Shown here one piece after another: positions 45,684 through 54,570 of a stretch of 64,000 nt of DNA. The notes under the pieces were generated by a model. That model had not been told where the DNA came from, did no database searches, and saw only the letters and a program-made list of their open reading frames with translations. The translations under genes and the position numbers were made by a program. Numbering within the stretch: position 1 is the first letter of the stretch; each line of letters begins with the position of its first letter. Where the stretch lies: positions 398,259-462,258 of the forward strand of contig NZ_ALWO02000037.1 of the NCBI RefSeq assembly GCF_000295935.2, read 5' to 3'. The stretch is from Indibacter alkaliphilus LW1. GTDB lineage: Bacteria; Bacteroidota; Bacteroidia; Cytophagales; Cyclobacteriaceae.

Positions 45684-46729
45684 AGAATCTGTACTTTTTC
45701 GGCAATTGCTTTGGAAATTTGAAGAATAAGATAATCCTCATCTTTAGCTGACATCTTTACTTTGATAGGTAAGGCAAAAATCGGAATTTCTGCCAAATAT
45801 TCATGAAACCTTGGATTTTTAAGTTTGACTGCATCTTTTTCTGTAGTAATAAGCATGGTTTCAGGATTGCTTTTGACCATAGCAACCATCTTTTGGACAT
45901 CAGAAATCCTGTAATGATGATGGTCCGCAAAGCTCAATATATTAATCACTTTATATCTTTTATGACAGGCTTCTATAAAGAGTCGATCATTGGCTAATCC
46001 TGAAACTACGATTGCATTTTGCTTTTCTCTTTGGGTTTTATCAAAAACGGGAAAAGGGTGCGCATATTGAATATGAGAAAAAATAGTTTTTGCTTGGGAA
46101 TATTTGGCTATCGACTTCTTGTAAGTTTTCATCATGGATTCATCCATTTCAGCAGGGCACTTGGTCACGATAATCAAATCTGCCCTAGAAGCCCCTTCCG
46201 GTGCTTCCCTCAACTTTCCCAAAGGCATGACACTGTCACTGAAAAAAGGGTTCTGATAAGTGGTCAACAAAAGATAAAAATCAGCCTTTAAATACCTGTG
46301 CTGATATGCATCATCAAGAATTATTAGATCTGTATCGGGTTTTGAATCTTGAATCTTCCGTATGGCAGCTACACGGTCTTCCCCGACTGCCACTGAAATT
46401 TTATCTCTAAATTTGGAATAAATCTGAAAAGGTTCATCACCGATTTCACCTGGCCCCAAACTGGAATCTGCCCAAAAGAAGCCTTTGGTTTTTCTACCAT
46501 ACCCTCTGCTCAATACTGTCAGTTTATATTTTTGAGAAAAATAATTGACCAAAAACTCAACCATTGGAGTTTTTCCGGATCCGCCAACAGAAAGATTGCC
46601 AACCACCACCGTTGGAATACCAAAACTGCTGCTTTTCAACCTGCCCTTATCAAACATCCTATTGCGCTGCTTTGTGACCAAGTGATAACAAAAGCTAAGC
46701 GGATATAGTAAAGGGTCGTACCAGCGCAT
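45680..46729 (-). CDS. lpxK: Tetraacyldisaccharide 4'-kinase LpxK
   Basis: The 349-residue enzyme phosphorylates the 4' position of the lipid A disaccharide precursor at the inner membrane. The P-loop with the LpxK pattern VVGNLSVGGSGKTPMVEFL is at about residues 42-60. LSRGYGRKTKGF, GDEPFQ and LIILDDAYQHRYLKADFYLLL (DD-x-x-Q-H motif) follow, and ITTEKDAVKL marks the C-terminal region. The start at MRWYDPLLYPLSF is typical for Bacteroidota. It is the first gene of the lpxK-porin-miaE operon. Confidence 0.95.
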   Translation of the reverse strand: MRWYDPLLYPLSFCYHLVTKQRNRMFDKGRLKSSSFGIPTVVVGNLSVGGSGKTPMVEFLVNYFSQKYKLTVLSRGYGRKTKGFFWADSSLGPGEIGDEPFQIYSKFRDKISVAVGEDRVAAIRKIQDSKPDTDLIILDDAYQHRYLKADFYLLLTTYQNPFFSDSVMPLGKLREAPEGASRADLIIVTKCPAEMDESMMKTYKKSIAKYSQAKTIFSHIQYAHPFPVFDKTQREKQNAIVVSGLANDRLFIEACHKRYKVINILSFADHHHYRISDVQKMVAMVKSNPETMLITTEKDAVKLKNPRFHEYLAEIPIFALPIKVKMSAKDEDYLILQISKAIAEKVQIL

Positions 46730-46770
46730 GAATATTTTTACTTATTTTGGGACAAAGTAATAGAAAAAAT

Positions 46771-47871
46771 ATGGTTTACACGATTCATGAAATAGTTTCT
46801 TATTTGGAGAAAATAGCACCTCCACCTTATCAGGAATCTTATGACAATTCACAGCTTATCACTGGAAACAGAAAAGAGGAGGTCAAAGGAGTATTATGCT
46901 CTCTTGACGTCACTGAAGAAGTAGTAGAGGAGGCCATTTCTCTAGGTTGTAATTTAATTGTTGCCCATCACCCCATTATTTTTCGGGGTTTAAAAAGTCT
47001 TACTGGGAAGGATTATGTAGAGAGAACAGTTATCAAAGCCATAAAAAACGACATTGCAATCTTTGCCATCCACACCAATCTTGACCATGTAGCACATGGG
47101 GTAAATAAAAGGATTTGCGACAAGCTAAACTTATCTAAGTCTAGAATACTCAAACCCAAAAAGGAAATTCTTTCAAAGCTAGTGACTTTCGCTCCGGTAG
47201 AAGCAGCAGAAAAAGTAGCTCAGGCTATGTTTGACGCTGGAGCAGGACATATCGGCGAATACAGTGACTGTAGTTTCCATGTCAATGGAACAGGAACTTT
47301 CACACCTTCATCAGAGGCCAATCCACACAAAGGAAAAAAAGGCAAACCCCATAAAGAGGCAGAAACAAGGATTGAAGTTTTGCTTCCTGCATATTTGGAA
47401 AGAAAAGTTCTTCAATCCTTACGAGAAGCCCACCCTTATGAAGAGGTTGCCTTTTTTCTCAGCAAACTAGAAAATGAAAATCAGGAAGTAGGAGCAGGAA
47501 TGGTTGGAGAATTGACCGAAGAAATGTCCGAAAAAGACTTTTTAGAGTACCTGAAAAATCAAATGGAGCTTAAAGTAATAAAGCACACGGCACTTTTAAA
47601 CCGTCCGATTAAAAAGGTAGCTGTGTGTGGAGGTGCAGGAATATTTCTATTAAATGACGCCAAAAAATCAGGAGCAGAAATATTCATCACATCAGACATA
47701 AAATACCATGAATTCTTTGATGCTGATAATCAGCTTATTATTTGCGACATAGGTCATTACGAAAGCGAAATTTACACAAAAGAACTGCTCAGGGATTTAT
47801 TGTCGCAAAATTTTAGTAATATTGCACTCTATTTGACAAAAGTAGTTACGAATCCCATAACTTACCTATAG
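46771..47871 (+). CDS. Nif3-like dinuclear metal centre protein (YqfO type)
   Basis: The 366-residue protein belongs to the NIF3/YqfO family, which forms a hexameric toroid with a two-metal site. It has DNSQLITGNRKEEVKGVLCSLD, the metal ligands VAHHPIIFRGLKSL and AIHTNLDH, and HPYEEVAFFLS in the central PII-like insertion (about residues 135-245). A second half has AVCGGAGIFLL and CDIGHYESE. The ATG at 46771 gives the family-typical MVYTIHEIVSYLEKIAPP; an earlier TTG would add eight residues. The next gene, 3 bp on, encodes the zinc-ribbon partner usually found beside it. Confidence 0.93.
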   Translation: MVYTIHEIVSYLEKIAPPPYQESYDNSQLITGNRKEEVKGVLCSLDVTEEVVEEAISLGCNLIVAHHPIIFRGLKSLTGKDYVERTVIKAIKNDIAIFAIHTNLDHVAHGVNKRICDKLNLSKSRILKPKKEILSKLVTFAPVEAAEKVAQAMFDAGAGHIGEYSDCSFHVNGTGTFTPSSEANPHKGKKGKPHKEAETRIEVLLPAYLERKVLQSLREAHPYEEVAFFLSKLENENQEVGAGMVGELTEEMSEKDFLEYLKNQMELKVIKHTALLNRPIKKVAVCGGAGIFLLNDAKKSGAEIFITSDIKYHEFFDADNQLIICDIGHYESEIYTKELLRDLLSQNFSNIALYLTKVVTNPITYL

Positions 47872-47874
47872 TAC

Positions 47875-48642
47875 ATGGAAAGTACAGTTGCACAAAAGCT
47901 TGAAGCCTTATTAAACCTTCAAAAAATAGATTCCAGACTCGACGCGATTTTTAAAGTTAGAGGAGCCCTTCCAGAAGAAGTCCAAGACCTTGAAGATGAA
48001 ATAGCAGGATATGAGACCAGACTGGAGAAATTCAACACTGACCTGCAAAGCTTAGAAGATGATATTAAGACCTACAAGGAAAATATCAAAGAATCGGAAA
48101 AGCTGATCAAAAAATACCAAGAACAGCAGATGAATGTCAGAAACAACAGGGAGTATGACGCCATCACTAAGGAATTGGAATTACAAGATCTTGAGATCCA
48201 AGTAGCCAAAAAGAAAATCGGGGAAGCTCAGGCTAGAATCGAAAGTAAAAATTCTGATGTTGAAGCATTGAAAGAAACGCTCAATGAAAGACAGAAAGAT
48301 TTGGATACTAAAAAAGGTGAACTTGAAACTATCATTTCTGAAAGCGAGAACGAAGAATCCAAGTTAAAAGCTGATAGAGATAAAGCCACCAAAAAAATTG
48401 AGGAGAGACTTTTGAAATCCTACAGCAAAATCCGAGACAATGCCAAAAACGGGTTGGCAGTAGTAATGGTCAAGAGAGGCGCTTGCGGAGGATGTTTCAA
48501 CATTGTACCACCACAAAGACAAGCAGACATCAGAGAAAAGAAAAAACTTATCGTTTGCGAACATTGCGGTAGAGTATTTGCCGGTGTTGAGGACGAGATA
48601 GAAGAAGAGCCAGTAAAAAAGAAAAGAAGCAGCAGGTCTTAA
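47875..48642 (+). CDS. Coiled-coil C4-type zinc ribbon protein
   Basis: The 255-residue protein is about 170 residues of antiparallel coiled coil (residues 5-175, rich in Glu, Lys and Leu) followed by a zinc ribbon with the pairs CGGC (residues about 204-207) and CEHCGR (about 226-231), and a short basic tail (KKKRSSRS). It matches the zf-RING_7/CdsZ family, which is conserved next to nif3 in many phyla. Proposed roles involve nucleic acid handling, without settled function. It is co-transcribed with the Nif3 gene (3-bp gap) and followed by a terminator. Confidence 0.9.
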   Translation: MESTVAQKLEALLNLQKIDSRLDAIFKVRGALPEEVQDLEDEIAGYETRLEKFNTDLQSLEDDIKTYKENIKESEKLIKKYQEQQMNVRNNREYDAITKELELQDLEIQVAKKKIGEAQARIESKNSDVEALKETLNERQKDLDTKKGELETIISESENEESKLKADRDKATKKIEERLLKSYSKIRDNAKNGLAVVMVKRGACGGCFNIVPPQRQADIREKKKLIVCEHCGRVFAGVEDEIEEEPVKKKRSSRS

Positions 48643-48661
48643 TTGATCGGTTGAAAATATC

Positions 48662-48696
48662 AAAAGCCCGGAAAAAAAATTCCGGGCTTTTTTTTG
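48662..48696 (+). terminator. Rho-independent terminator
   Basis: The 12-bp stem AAAAGCCCGGAA/TTCCGGGCTTTT with an A-rich loop is followed by T residues, 19 bp after the zinc-ribbon gene stop. Confidence 0.92.
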
Positions 48697-48745
48697 CTTT
48701 GAAAAAAAAACTATAATATTAGAAGCAACTAAATCCCTAGCGACC

Positions 48746-49888
48746 GTGAAAAGACTTTTATCCATTCCTCTGATAATCTTGCTTCTTTTTTCTTGTAATG
48801 ACCCTGTTGAGCCGATAATAGATGATGAACCTGAAAATTTCGAACTTGTTGATACTTCGAATCTTGACAAAGGTTTTGTTTTTGGGATGGAAATCATCGA
48901 CGAAAAGCTTTTCTTCCTCCATGAAAATTACCCAGGTTATATCAGTAAAGACGGAGGAATCACCTTTTCTTGCTGTGCGACGGGTGGACAAAGTCGCAGA
49001 TTCAGACCTTCTTTCACCAATGATTATACCATTCAACCAATCCAAAACCTAATTGGATTTACTGTATTTCCATCAGATTTAGGAGAAATACGAGGTATTG
49101 TTCTTAATGATCATTTAGCGGAAAATGGAGACGATATAAGGTTGGTTTCAGACACCCAAAAGGAATCAATCTATCCCGAAAGAACCTTTGACCTTAACGG
49201 CAATCATTTAATCCTAAACCTTATTAAATCCGGACATAATCAAATCCTGATACTGGAAATAGACTTTGGAAATGGATTTGGCAGGCTTGAAGTAAATAAG
49301 GTGGCAGAAATAAATCCATCAAGTTTGGACCTCTCCTCTGAGGGAAATGGTCTGGGACTGATTATACAGAGTGTAAAAAAGCTGGAAGATCAGTGGATTG
49401 CCCACATCAGAAAGGCTGAAGACGGACCTGAATCAGGAGATTCATTCCTTATCTCCAAAGATGGTAGTGTCCAAAAACTTACAGGACCTACCACCGGAAG
49501 TCCAAATTTCAGATTTTACGACTTTGCTCAGCTATCTACTTTGGAATATTTGATTACAGAATCCCCAATAGGAAGAATTTCTTACTCCAATTCTCCCTTG
49601 GCAGAAACCAAAGAATACATCACTGAACTTAATGGTCCTCTGATGATCCGATCAGATGGAGAAAAAGCCCTGATTTTTATCCCTGGGTCTGAAATTCTTT
49701 CCTCTCTGGAAAACTTCCGGGAAAATGGAGCCACTAGCCATCAGCTTTCAGAACTTGACAGAACTGGGCTTAACAATTCACAGATTTATGACGTGCAATT
49801 TTTTGGAGGCAAAGTCTATGTAGCTACCAGAAATGGTCTTTTTGTGAAAAGTCAGGAGAACTTCTGGGAGGAGGTTAGACTTCCCTGA
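48746..49888 (+). CDS. Hypothetical lipoprotein with propeller-like repeats
   Basis: The 380-residue protein starts at GTG (MKRLLSIPLIILLLFSC) and has a clear lipobox with Cys at residue 17, then an acidic linker (DPVEPIIDDEPENFE). The body has repeated beta-rich segments such as KGFVFGMEIIDEKLFFLHE, GYISKDGGITFSCC, SFLISKDGSVQKL and IYDVQFFGGKVYVATRNGLFVKS. These resemble BNR/Asp-box or YCF48-like blades, so a beta-propeller is likely. I do not recognise a specific family. Its stop (TGA) directly abuts the stop (TCA) of the convergent HD gene. Confidence 0.75.
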   Translation: MKRLLSIPLIILLLFSCNDPVEPIIDDEPENFELVDTSNLDKGFVFGMEIIDEKLFFLHENYPGYISKDGGITFSCCATGGQSRRFRPSFTNDYTIQPIQNLIGFTVFPSDLGEIRGIVLNDHLAENGDDIRLVSDTQKESIYPERTFDLNGNHLILNLIKSGHNQILILEIDFGNGFGRLEVNKVAEINPSSLDLSSEGNGLGLIIQSVKKLEDQWIAHIRKAEDGPESGDSFLISKDGSVQKLTGPTTGSPNFRFYDFAQLSTLEYLITESPIGRISYSNSPLAETKEYITELNGPLMIRSDGEKALIFIPGSEILSSLENFRENGATSHQLSELDRTGLNNSQIYDVQFFGGKVYVATRNGLFVKSQENFWEEVRLP

Positions 49889-50488
49889 TCAGGATCTCAA
49901 TTGGTTATCAATTACAAACTGAATCAATTCTTCTAAAGAAATCCCAGCTCTTTGGGATGCATCGGCGATATCTTCCCTACTGACCTGAGCAGCAAAACTT
50001 TTGTCTTTTAGACGCTTTTTGACTCCTTTTATTTCCATACTTTCATATCCTTGAGGACGCATTAGAGAATAGGCATGAATCAACCCGGAAAGTTCATCAA
50101 ATGCATAAAGCATTTTGTCCATTTCTGATTCTGGTTGCACACCAAAGAATCTTGGCCCATGACTGGCAATAGCTTTAATGACCCTAGGATCTTGATTTCT
50201 TGCCTCTAGCTCTTCTATGATTTTCCGGCAATGTTCATCAGGCCACTTATCCCAATCTGCATCGTGTAATAATCCCGCCACAAACCAAAGGTGCTGTTCT
50301 TTTTCGTCATAGCCTTTTTTCAAAGCATAAACTTTCATTAAATGCCCCACCTGCTTCATGTGAAACACGAGCTTTTCATTTTCCACCCAATTCTCCAAAA
50401 GCTGCATCGCCTCACTTTCGGTCATTATGCTTCCCAAATCATCCTTGGATCCAAAATCAGATCTTTTTAAGTCATGAGTCAATTCCAT
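49889..50488 (-). CDS. HD domain-containing hydrolase
   Basis: The 199-residue protein has an HD metal-dependent phosphohydrolase domain with His in FHMKQVGHLM, the HD pair in GLLHDADWDKWP (about residues 95-106) and a downstream Asp in YAFDELSGLI. Relatives cleave phosphate esters or nucleotides; this small stand-alone form has no known substrate. A second Met at residue 22 (MTESEAMQLLENWV, position 50425) may be the true start, since the first 21 residues look unstructured. No neighbour on the same strand hints at a pathway. Confidence 0.82.
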   Translation of the reverse strand: MELTHDLKRSDFGSKDDLGSIMTESEAMQLLENWVENEKLVFHMKQVGHLMKVYALKKGYDEKEQHLWFVAGLLHDADWDKWPDEHCRKIIEELEARNQDPRVIKAIASHGPRFFGVQPESEMDKMLYAFDELSGLIHAYSLMRPQGYESMEIKGVKKRLKDKSFAAQVSREDIADASQRAGISLEELIQFVIDNQLRS

Positions 50489-50589
50489 TGTATTTGATAG
50501 TATATTTTTTGTATTTTAAATTATAAAATAAGTTTTTTGATTACTATATTCGGTCACGATAAAGCTATAAGCCTTGAACCACAACCTCA

Positions 50590-51609
50590 ATGAATAAAGA
50601 TCATTACAAGGACATTATCCAAAAGTCCAAACACTTATTCTATTTAGCCCTTCAAGAAGACCATACTATCTTTGAGACCAACCCGGCTTTGGAAATGAAC
50701 CTTAGATTTTTTCAAGGCCCCATCGTCGGAATGGCATTCAAAGATTTGATTTTTCCTGAGGATTTTTCAAAATATCAATATTTACTGGAAAAAACATCAA
50801 AATCAAAAAAAACAACATTTGAAATAGACTTGAGGAAGCTAAACAGTCAAGGTGATGATTTTATATGGACCAATTGGCAATTTCATCTCAGTCCGTTTGA
50901 AAGTAAGTATAAAGTTTTTGGGATCGGTTATACGATTCATTCAGACAGCATTGGCAAATTAAAACTTCCTACAACTGTAAGTGAGTTACATGTCAAAAAC
51001 GATATTTTAGAAGGACTTTTTGAAAACAATTTATTAGGATTTTGGCAATGGGATATCGAAAATAAGTATGACCAATTCAATGCCTCTCTTCAAATACTTC
51101 TTGGCTATGACTCAATTTTAACAGAAAAATCCAAGAAGCAGGTTAAATGGAAAAAGCATATTCACCCACTTGATTTAAATCATGTAGAAAAACAACTAAC
51201 TGAACACTTTGAAAGTCAAGGGAAAAATCCGTTTCATTGCGAATTCCGTGTCAAAAGTCTTAATGATGACTTAATACCAGTAATCTGTTCGGGTAAAGTT
51301 GTGAGCTGGACACAATCCGGACAACCCAAACTTATGGTTGGAACTTTTTTTGATATTTCTGAAAGGAAAAAATCAGAGTCAATTTTAGAACAGCAAAATG
51401 AATTTTTGAAAGCGCTGACATTCAATCAGTCCCATTTAATGAGGGCGAAATTGGCTAATATTCTGGGGATTTTGGAAGTAATTGATATCAAAAAAAGTCC
51501 AGAAGAGGCTCTGGACCTTTTAAAAATAATCAAAGTAGAAGCTGTGAAGCTGGATAAAGTACTACAAGAAAGTATTCAGGATTCGAGTAACTTCTCTACA
51601 AAAGTCTAA
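50590..51609 (+). CDS. PAS protein with a C-terminal H-box but no kinase ATPase domain
   Basis: The 339-residue soluble protein has a first PAS-like domain (about residues 10-120), a clear second PAS/PAC domain (about 140-265: GFWQWDIENKYDQFNASLQILLGYD, ending LMVGTFFDISERKKSE), and a short helical end. That end contains FNQSHLMRAKLANILGILEVI, like the phosphoacceptor H-box of histidine kinases (H-x-x-R-A). It stops about 55 residues later, before any HATPase domain. No frameshifted ATPase remnant is visible before the next gene. It may be a partner for other kinases or a truncated kinase. Confidence 0.78.
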   Translation: MNKDHYKDIIQKSKHLFYLALQEDHTIFETNPALEMNLRFFQGPIVGMAFKDLIFPEDFSKYQYLLEKTSKSKKTTFEIDLRKLNSQGDDFIWTNWQFHLSPFESKYKVFGIGYTIHSDSIGKLKLPTTVSELHVKNDILEGLFENNLLGFWQWDIENKYDQFNASLQILLGYDSILTEKSKKQVKWKKHIHPLDLNHVEKQLTEHFESQGKNPFHCEFRVKSLNDDLIPVICSGKVVSWTQSGQPKLMVGTFFDISERKKSESILEQQNEFLKALTFNQSHLMRAKLANILGILEVIDIKKSPEEALDLLKIIKVEAVKLDKVLQESIQDSSNFSTKV

Positions 51610-51625
51610 TGGCTTCAATTATCAC

Positions 51626-52219
51626 CTAAGCCATCCTTATTTTCAATACAAAACTCTTATTTGCCCATTTGAATACAATTTCTCCTTCACCATCGCCCTT
51701 ACTGATCACTTCAAATTTCAATTGTTCTTCAGCTTCGTTCAAACTAATGGATGGCACTTTAAATCTGGCCACATCTTCTGCTTCATCAAAATCATCGGCT
51801 AGATGTTGTTCATAATTGGTATTAAGGATTACCGTCCAACTTTCTTTACCTGGAATCGTGAATAGCGCATATTTTCCAGCATTTAACACTTCCCCCTCAA
51901 TCTCAAGATCTTCATTGAAAGAAATACTGGTAGCCGAATGTGCCCCAGTCACCCATACTTCATCATAGGCCACGAGCCCACCGAAAATCTCCCTTCCTCT
52001 CACACTGGGAGCAGAGTAGTCTATGTGCACGTGGTTGGATCCAATATTGGCCATGGCTGCGGTTCTTGGACTTTTGGAATTAGATGCTCCAGCATGTGCA
52101 CTATGGTCATGATGGGCATGTTCATCTTTTGCTACTTCCTTCTCCTCAGTCTTGTTGGAGGTGCAGGAGATACTTAATAATAGAGCGGCGATGATTAATT
52201 TGAATTTACTGTTTATCAT
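51626..52219 (-). CDS. DUF2911 lipoprotein with His-rich N-terminus
   Basis: The 197-residue protein has a lipoprotein signal (MINSKFKLIIAALLLSISC, Cys at 19) and a His-rich linker (DEHAHHDHSAHAG, residues about 33-45) well suited to bind metal ions. The DUF2911 domain follows: VHIDYSAPSVRGREIFGGLVAYDEVWVTGAHSAT, GKYALFTIPGKESWTVILN, and the KWANKSFVLKI end. The Met at 52219 fits the signal peptide; one at 52240 would add seven residues. It is the last gene of the copper/silver cluster. Its 5' region is a GAAATA array. Confidence 0.85.
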   Translation of the reverse strand: MINSKFKLIIAALLLSISCTSNKTEEKEVAKDEHAHHDHSAHAGASNSKSPRTAAMANIGSNHVHIDYSAPSVRGREIFGGLVAYDEVWVTGAHSATSISFNEDLEIEGEVLNAGKYALFTIPGKESWTVILNTNYEQHLADDFDEAEDVARFKVPSISLNEAEEQLKFEVISKGDGEGEIVFKWANKSFVLKIRMA

Positions 52220-52244
52220 AGTTTTATCTGTTTTTATCAATTTT

Positions 52245-52386
52245 GAAATATGCCCAAGGCGAAATAAAGTTGAAATACACTTCGTGAAATATGGAATAGT
52301 GAAATAAGGTGGAAATATACTGCGTGAAATATGCCCTAGGCGAAATAAAATTGAAATACACTTCGTGAAATATTATTGAAATATGG
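52245..52386 (-). repeat. TATTTC/GAAATA array R1 (TATTTC on the minus strand)
   Basis: Eleven GAAATA units start at 52245, 52261, 52272, 52286, 52301, 52312, 52326, 52342, 52353, 52367 and 52378. Spacings are 16-11-14-15-11-14-16-11-14-11, so a 40-41 bp higher-order unit occurs three times. The longer units contain tiny palindromes (GCCCAAGGC, CACTTCGTG, GCCCTAGGC). The array lies between the DUF2911 start and the rest of the 408-bp gap after cusB. The gap from 52387 to 52530 holds no gene. Confidence 0.85.
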
Positions 52387-52530
52387 CTAAGCCTTCTCAA
52401 GGCAACTAAGGCAGTAGACTGAAAGAAAGATTTAACCTTAGACACAGTTTAATGAACTATCCCGGATAATCGGAAATATATTTCAAACTAGCGACTAAAT
52501 CTAGAGGCCAAACCTTTAGGGACAGCCTCC

Positions 52531-52626
52531 TATTTCAACTATATCTTCATCGTATTTCTACCATATTTCAACCTTATTTCTATTGTATTTCTACCATATT
52601 TCAACCCTATTTCTACCATATTTCAT
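52531..52626 (+). repeat. TATTTC array R2, exact 11-bp period, at the cusB 3' end
   Basis: Nine units start at 52531, 52542 (degenerate), 52553, 52564, 52575, 52586, 52597, 52608 and 52619, each exactly 11 bp apart. The 17-mer TATTTCTACCATATTTC occurs three times. The array ends two bases before the cusB stop codon, on its downstream side. Confidence 0.9.
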
Positions 52627-52627
52627 T

Positions 52628-54391
52628 TTAATGAACATGCCCCACCTGTACCTCCGGCTGATTGCCAGATGATGAAGTGACTCTCTTACCCGGCTGATAA
52701 GTTTCCTTGACCTCTCCACAAGTCAGCATCATGTCCCCGAAATATGGATTTCTGATTTCCTTTTCTGAGCTCAACCAATAGGCTCCCTGGTCTTTGAAGG
52801 CCATGGGACAATACTGACGGTAGATGGTGTTTTCCACCACACCGAAATATTCCACTGCTTCAATTAGGTTGTCGGATAAGGTCTCGAAATGCTTTCTTTG
52901 TTCCTCGACATCTGAAGTCTGTGTGATTTTATCCAGACTGCTTTGCATCGGTCTGAGCAAATCCATCCAAATGTCATGGGCCTTTCCTTCCAAAAGCTTC
53001 ATATCCACTTTGGCCAAACTGGCTTTGGCTGGACTGATTGTTTTTCGGGTAGCATCCGCATCGGTTTTGACCAAGGCATCTTTGATAGGAAGATAGCTTT
53101 GCACAAAAGCCGTAAGCTGTTTTCTAAATTCCTCAGGTGTATCCAAAGTCTTCACTTCCGGCCTGGTCATCATGCTGTAATTCCCACTCAACTGTGCCGC
53201 TGCATCAATGGCAAAAACCCCATTACTAACAACCTGATCACCTTCTTCTACTCCTGACAAAACCAAGTAGTCTTCACCTACCCTTGGCCCCAACTCTACC
53301 TCACGCATTTCGAATGCCGGAGCTTCCTTATTCCCTACCTGCACATAGACCACCGATCTAGGCCCTGTCCAAAGTATCGCTGTCTTGGGAATCATCAAAC
53401 CTGACTGACCTGCTTGGCCTGTAGAGATATTGGCAGAGACAAACATTTCCGGCTTCAATTCAAAATTCCGATTCGTTGCTTCCGCACGAACGCCTACAGT
53501 TCTGGTATCGGGATTCAAGACAGGGTCGATATAAGTCACCTTTGCATTGAAAGTCTTTCCCGGATAAGCGGAAACAGAGAAACTCAAATCATCTCCTTTT
53601 TTGATGGCACCTAAATCAGATTCGTATGCATCCAAAATCACCCATACAGTACTCAGATCCACTATCTCAAAAAGCACAGAACCCCTGCTGACGAAGTCAC
53701 CAACAGACACATTTCTAGCTGTCACCACACCAGCCACATCAGCATAGACGTCAAATTGGGACTGTACCTCACCTGAACTTTCTATCCGTGCAATCTGCTC
53801 CTCAGAAATCTTCCACAGTCTCAGTTTTTCTTTAGCAGCTTGGTACAAGGCCGGTTGGCGCTCTTTGATTTTGGCCGTTTCCAACAATTCCTTTTGGGCA
53901 TTGACCAGTTCAGGGGAGTAGAGGGTCGCTAATTTTTCACCCCTTCTGATCTCCTGCCCGGTAAAGTTGACAAACAATTGGTCAACTCTCCCTCCATAAT
54001 TGGCAGTTAGGCTTTTGACCCGTTGTTCATTGGCTTGGATTTTTCCTGTCAGGGAAAGTTTCCCTGTACCAGCCCCGGATTTAACCCTGACAGTCTGCAC
54101 GTTGGAAAGAGCAACTGCCTCGGGAGTCATTTCCAACACAAAGGGGCTGGATTCTCCGCCTTTTTTATTGCTGACTGGAGTAAGTGCCATCCCGCAAAGC
54201 GGACATTGCCCAGGTTCATTTTGACGGATTTGAGGGTGCATAGAGCAAGTGTATTCCACCCCGTTTTCGTCAATATGCGTATGCTCGTGATCAGGATGCT
54301 CTTCTCCTCCTCCACGAATCAGATATCCTGCTACCGCCCCAAAGAAAAGGCAGCCGAGGATGATGATTACTATATGTTTATTTTTGTTCAT
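52628..54391 (-). CDS. cusB: CusB-type RND efflux periplasmic adaptor
   Basis: The 587-residue protein has an N-terminal anchor (HIVIIILGCLFFGAVAGYLI) and His-rich EEHPDHEHTHID. A heavy-metal-binding domain with YTCSMHPQIRQNEPGQCPLCGMA follows (Cys 49, 63 and 66). The membrane-fusion core (about 85-400) has lipoyl and barrel parts (GRVDQLFVNFTGQEIRRGEKLATLYSPEL, GVVTARNVSVGDFVSRGSVLFEI). A C-terminal DUF3347 domain carries YCPMAF and a late Cys. It links CusA to the outer-membrane channel in Cu/Ag efflux. Its leader holds a GTCT repeat just before the ATG, and its stop is followed by array R2. Confidence 0.92.
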   Translation of the reverse strand: MNKNKHIVIIILGCLFFGAVAGYLIRGGGEEHPDHEHTHIDENGVEYTCSMHPQIRQNEPGQCPLCGMALTPVSNKKGGESSPFVLEMTPEAVALSNVQTVRVKSGAGTGKLSLTGKIQANEQRVKSLTANYGGRVDQLFVNFTGQEIRRGEKLATLYSPELVNAQKELLETAKIKERQPALYQAAKEKLRLWKISEEQIARIESSGEVQSQFDVYADVAGVVTARNVSVGDFVSRGSVLFEIVDLSTVWVILDAYESDLGAIKKGDDLSFSVSAYPGKTFNAKVTYIDPVLNPDTRTVGVRAEATNRNFELKPEMFVSANISTGQAGQSGLMIPKTAILWTGPRSVVYVQVGNKEAPAFEMREVELGPRVGEDYLVLSGVEEGDQVVSNGVFAIDAAAQLSGNYSMMTRPEVKTLDTPEEFRKQLTAFVQSYLPIKDALVKTDADATRKTISPAKASLAKVDMKLLEGKAHDIWMDLLRPMQSSLDKITQTSDVEEQRKHFETLSDNLIEAVEYFGVVENTIYRQYCPMAFKDQGAYWLSSEKEIRNPYFGDMMLTCGEVKETYQPGKRVTSSSGNQPEVQVGHVH

Positions 54392-54398
54392 GTTTTTT

Positions 54399-54432
54399 TA
54401 GACTCAAGATTTAAGACATAAGATTTGAGACA
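54399..54432 (-). repeat. Degenerate GTCT/AGAC repeat in the cusB leader
   Basis: Repeated AGAC and AAGA-type units (GTCT/TCTT on the minus strand) end at GTCTAAAAAAAC-ATG before cusB, like the hslV leader repeat at 11186-11222. An imperfect inverted repeat (ACCTTTGAGG ... CCCTGAAGGT) follows at about 54438-54466. Confidence 0.55.
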
Positions 54433-54508
54433 GCCTGACCTTTGAGGTTTTTGGAACCCTGAAGGTATTTTGGGTAATATTAAATACCTAACCATTGATT
54501 CATATTCC

Positions 54509-54570
54509 TATCTCTATAGTATTTCAATTGTATTTCCACTTTATTTCAATCGTATTTCTACCATATTTCA
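54509..54570 (+). repeat. TATTTC array R3, exact 11-bp period, at the cusC 3' end
   Basis: Units start at 54509 (degenerate), 54520, 54531, 54542, 54553 and 54564, all 11 bp apart. The final unit contains the cusC stop codon (TCA on the plus strand at 54568). It includes TATTTCTACCATATTTC, shared with array R2 and, reversed, with R4. Confidence 0.9.
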
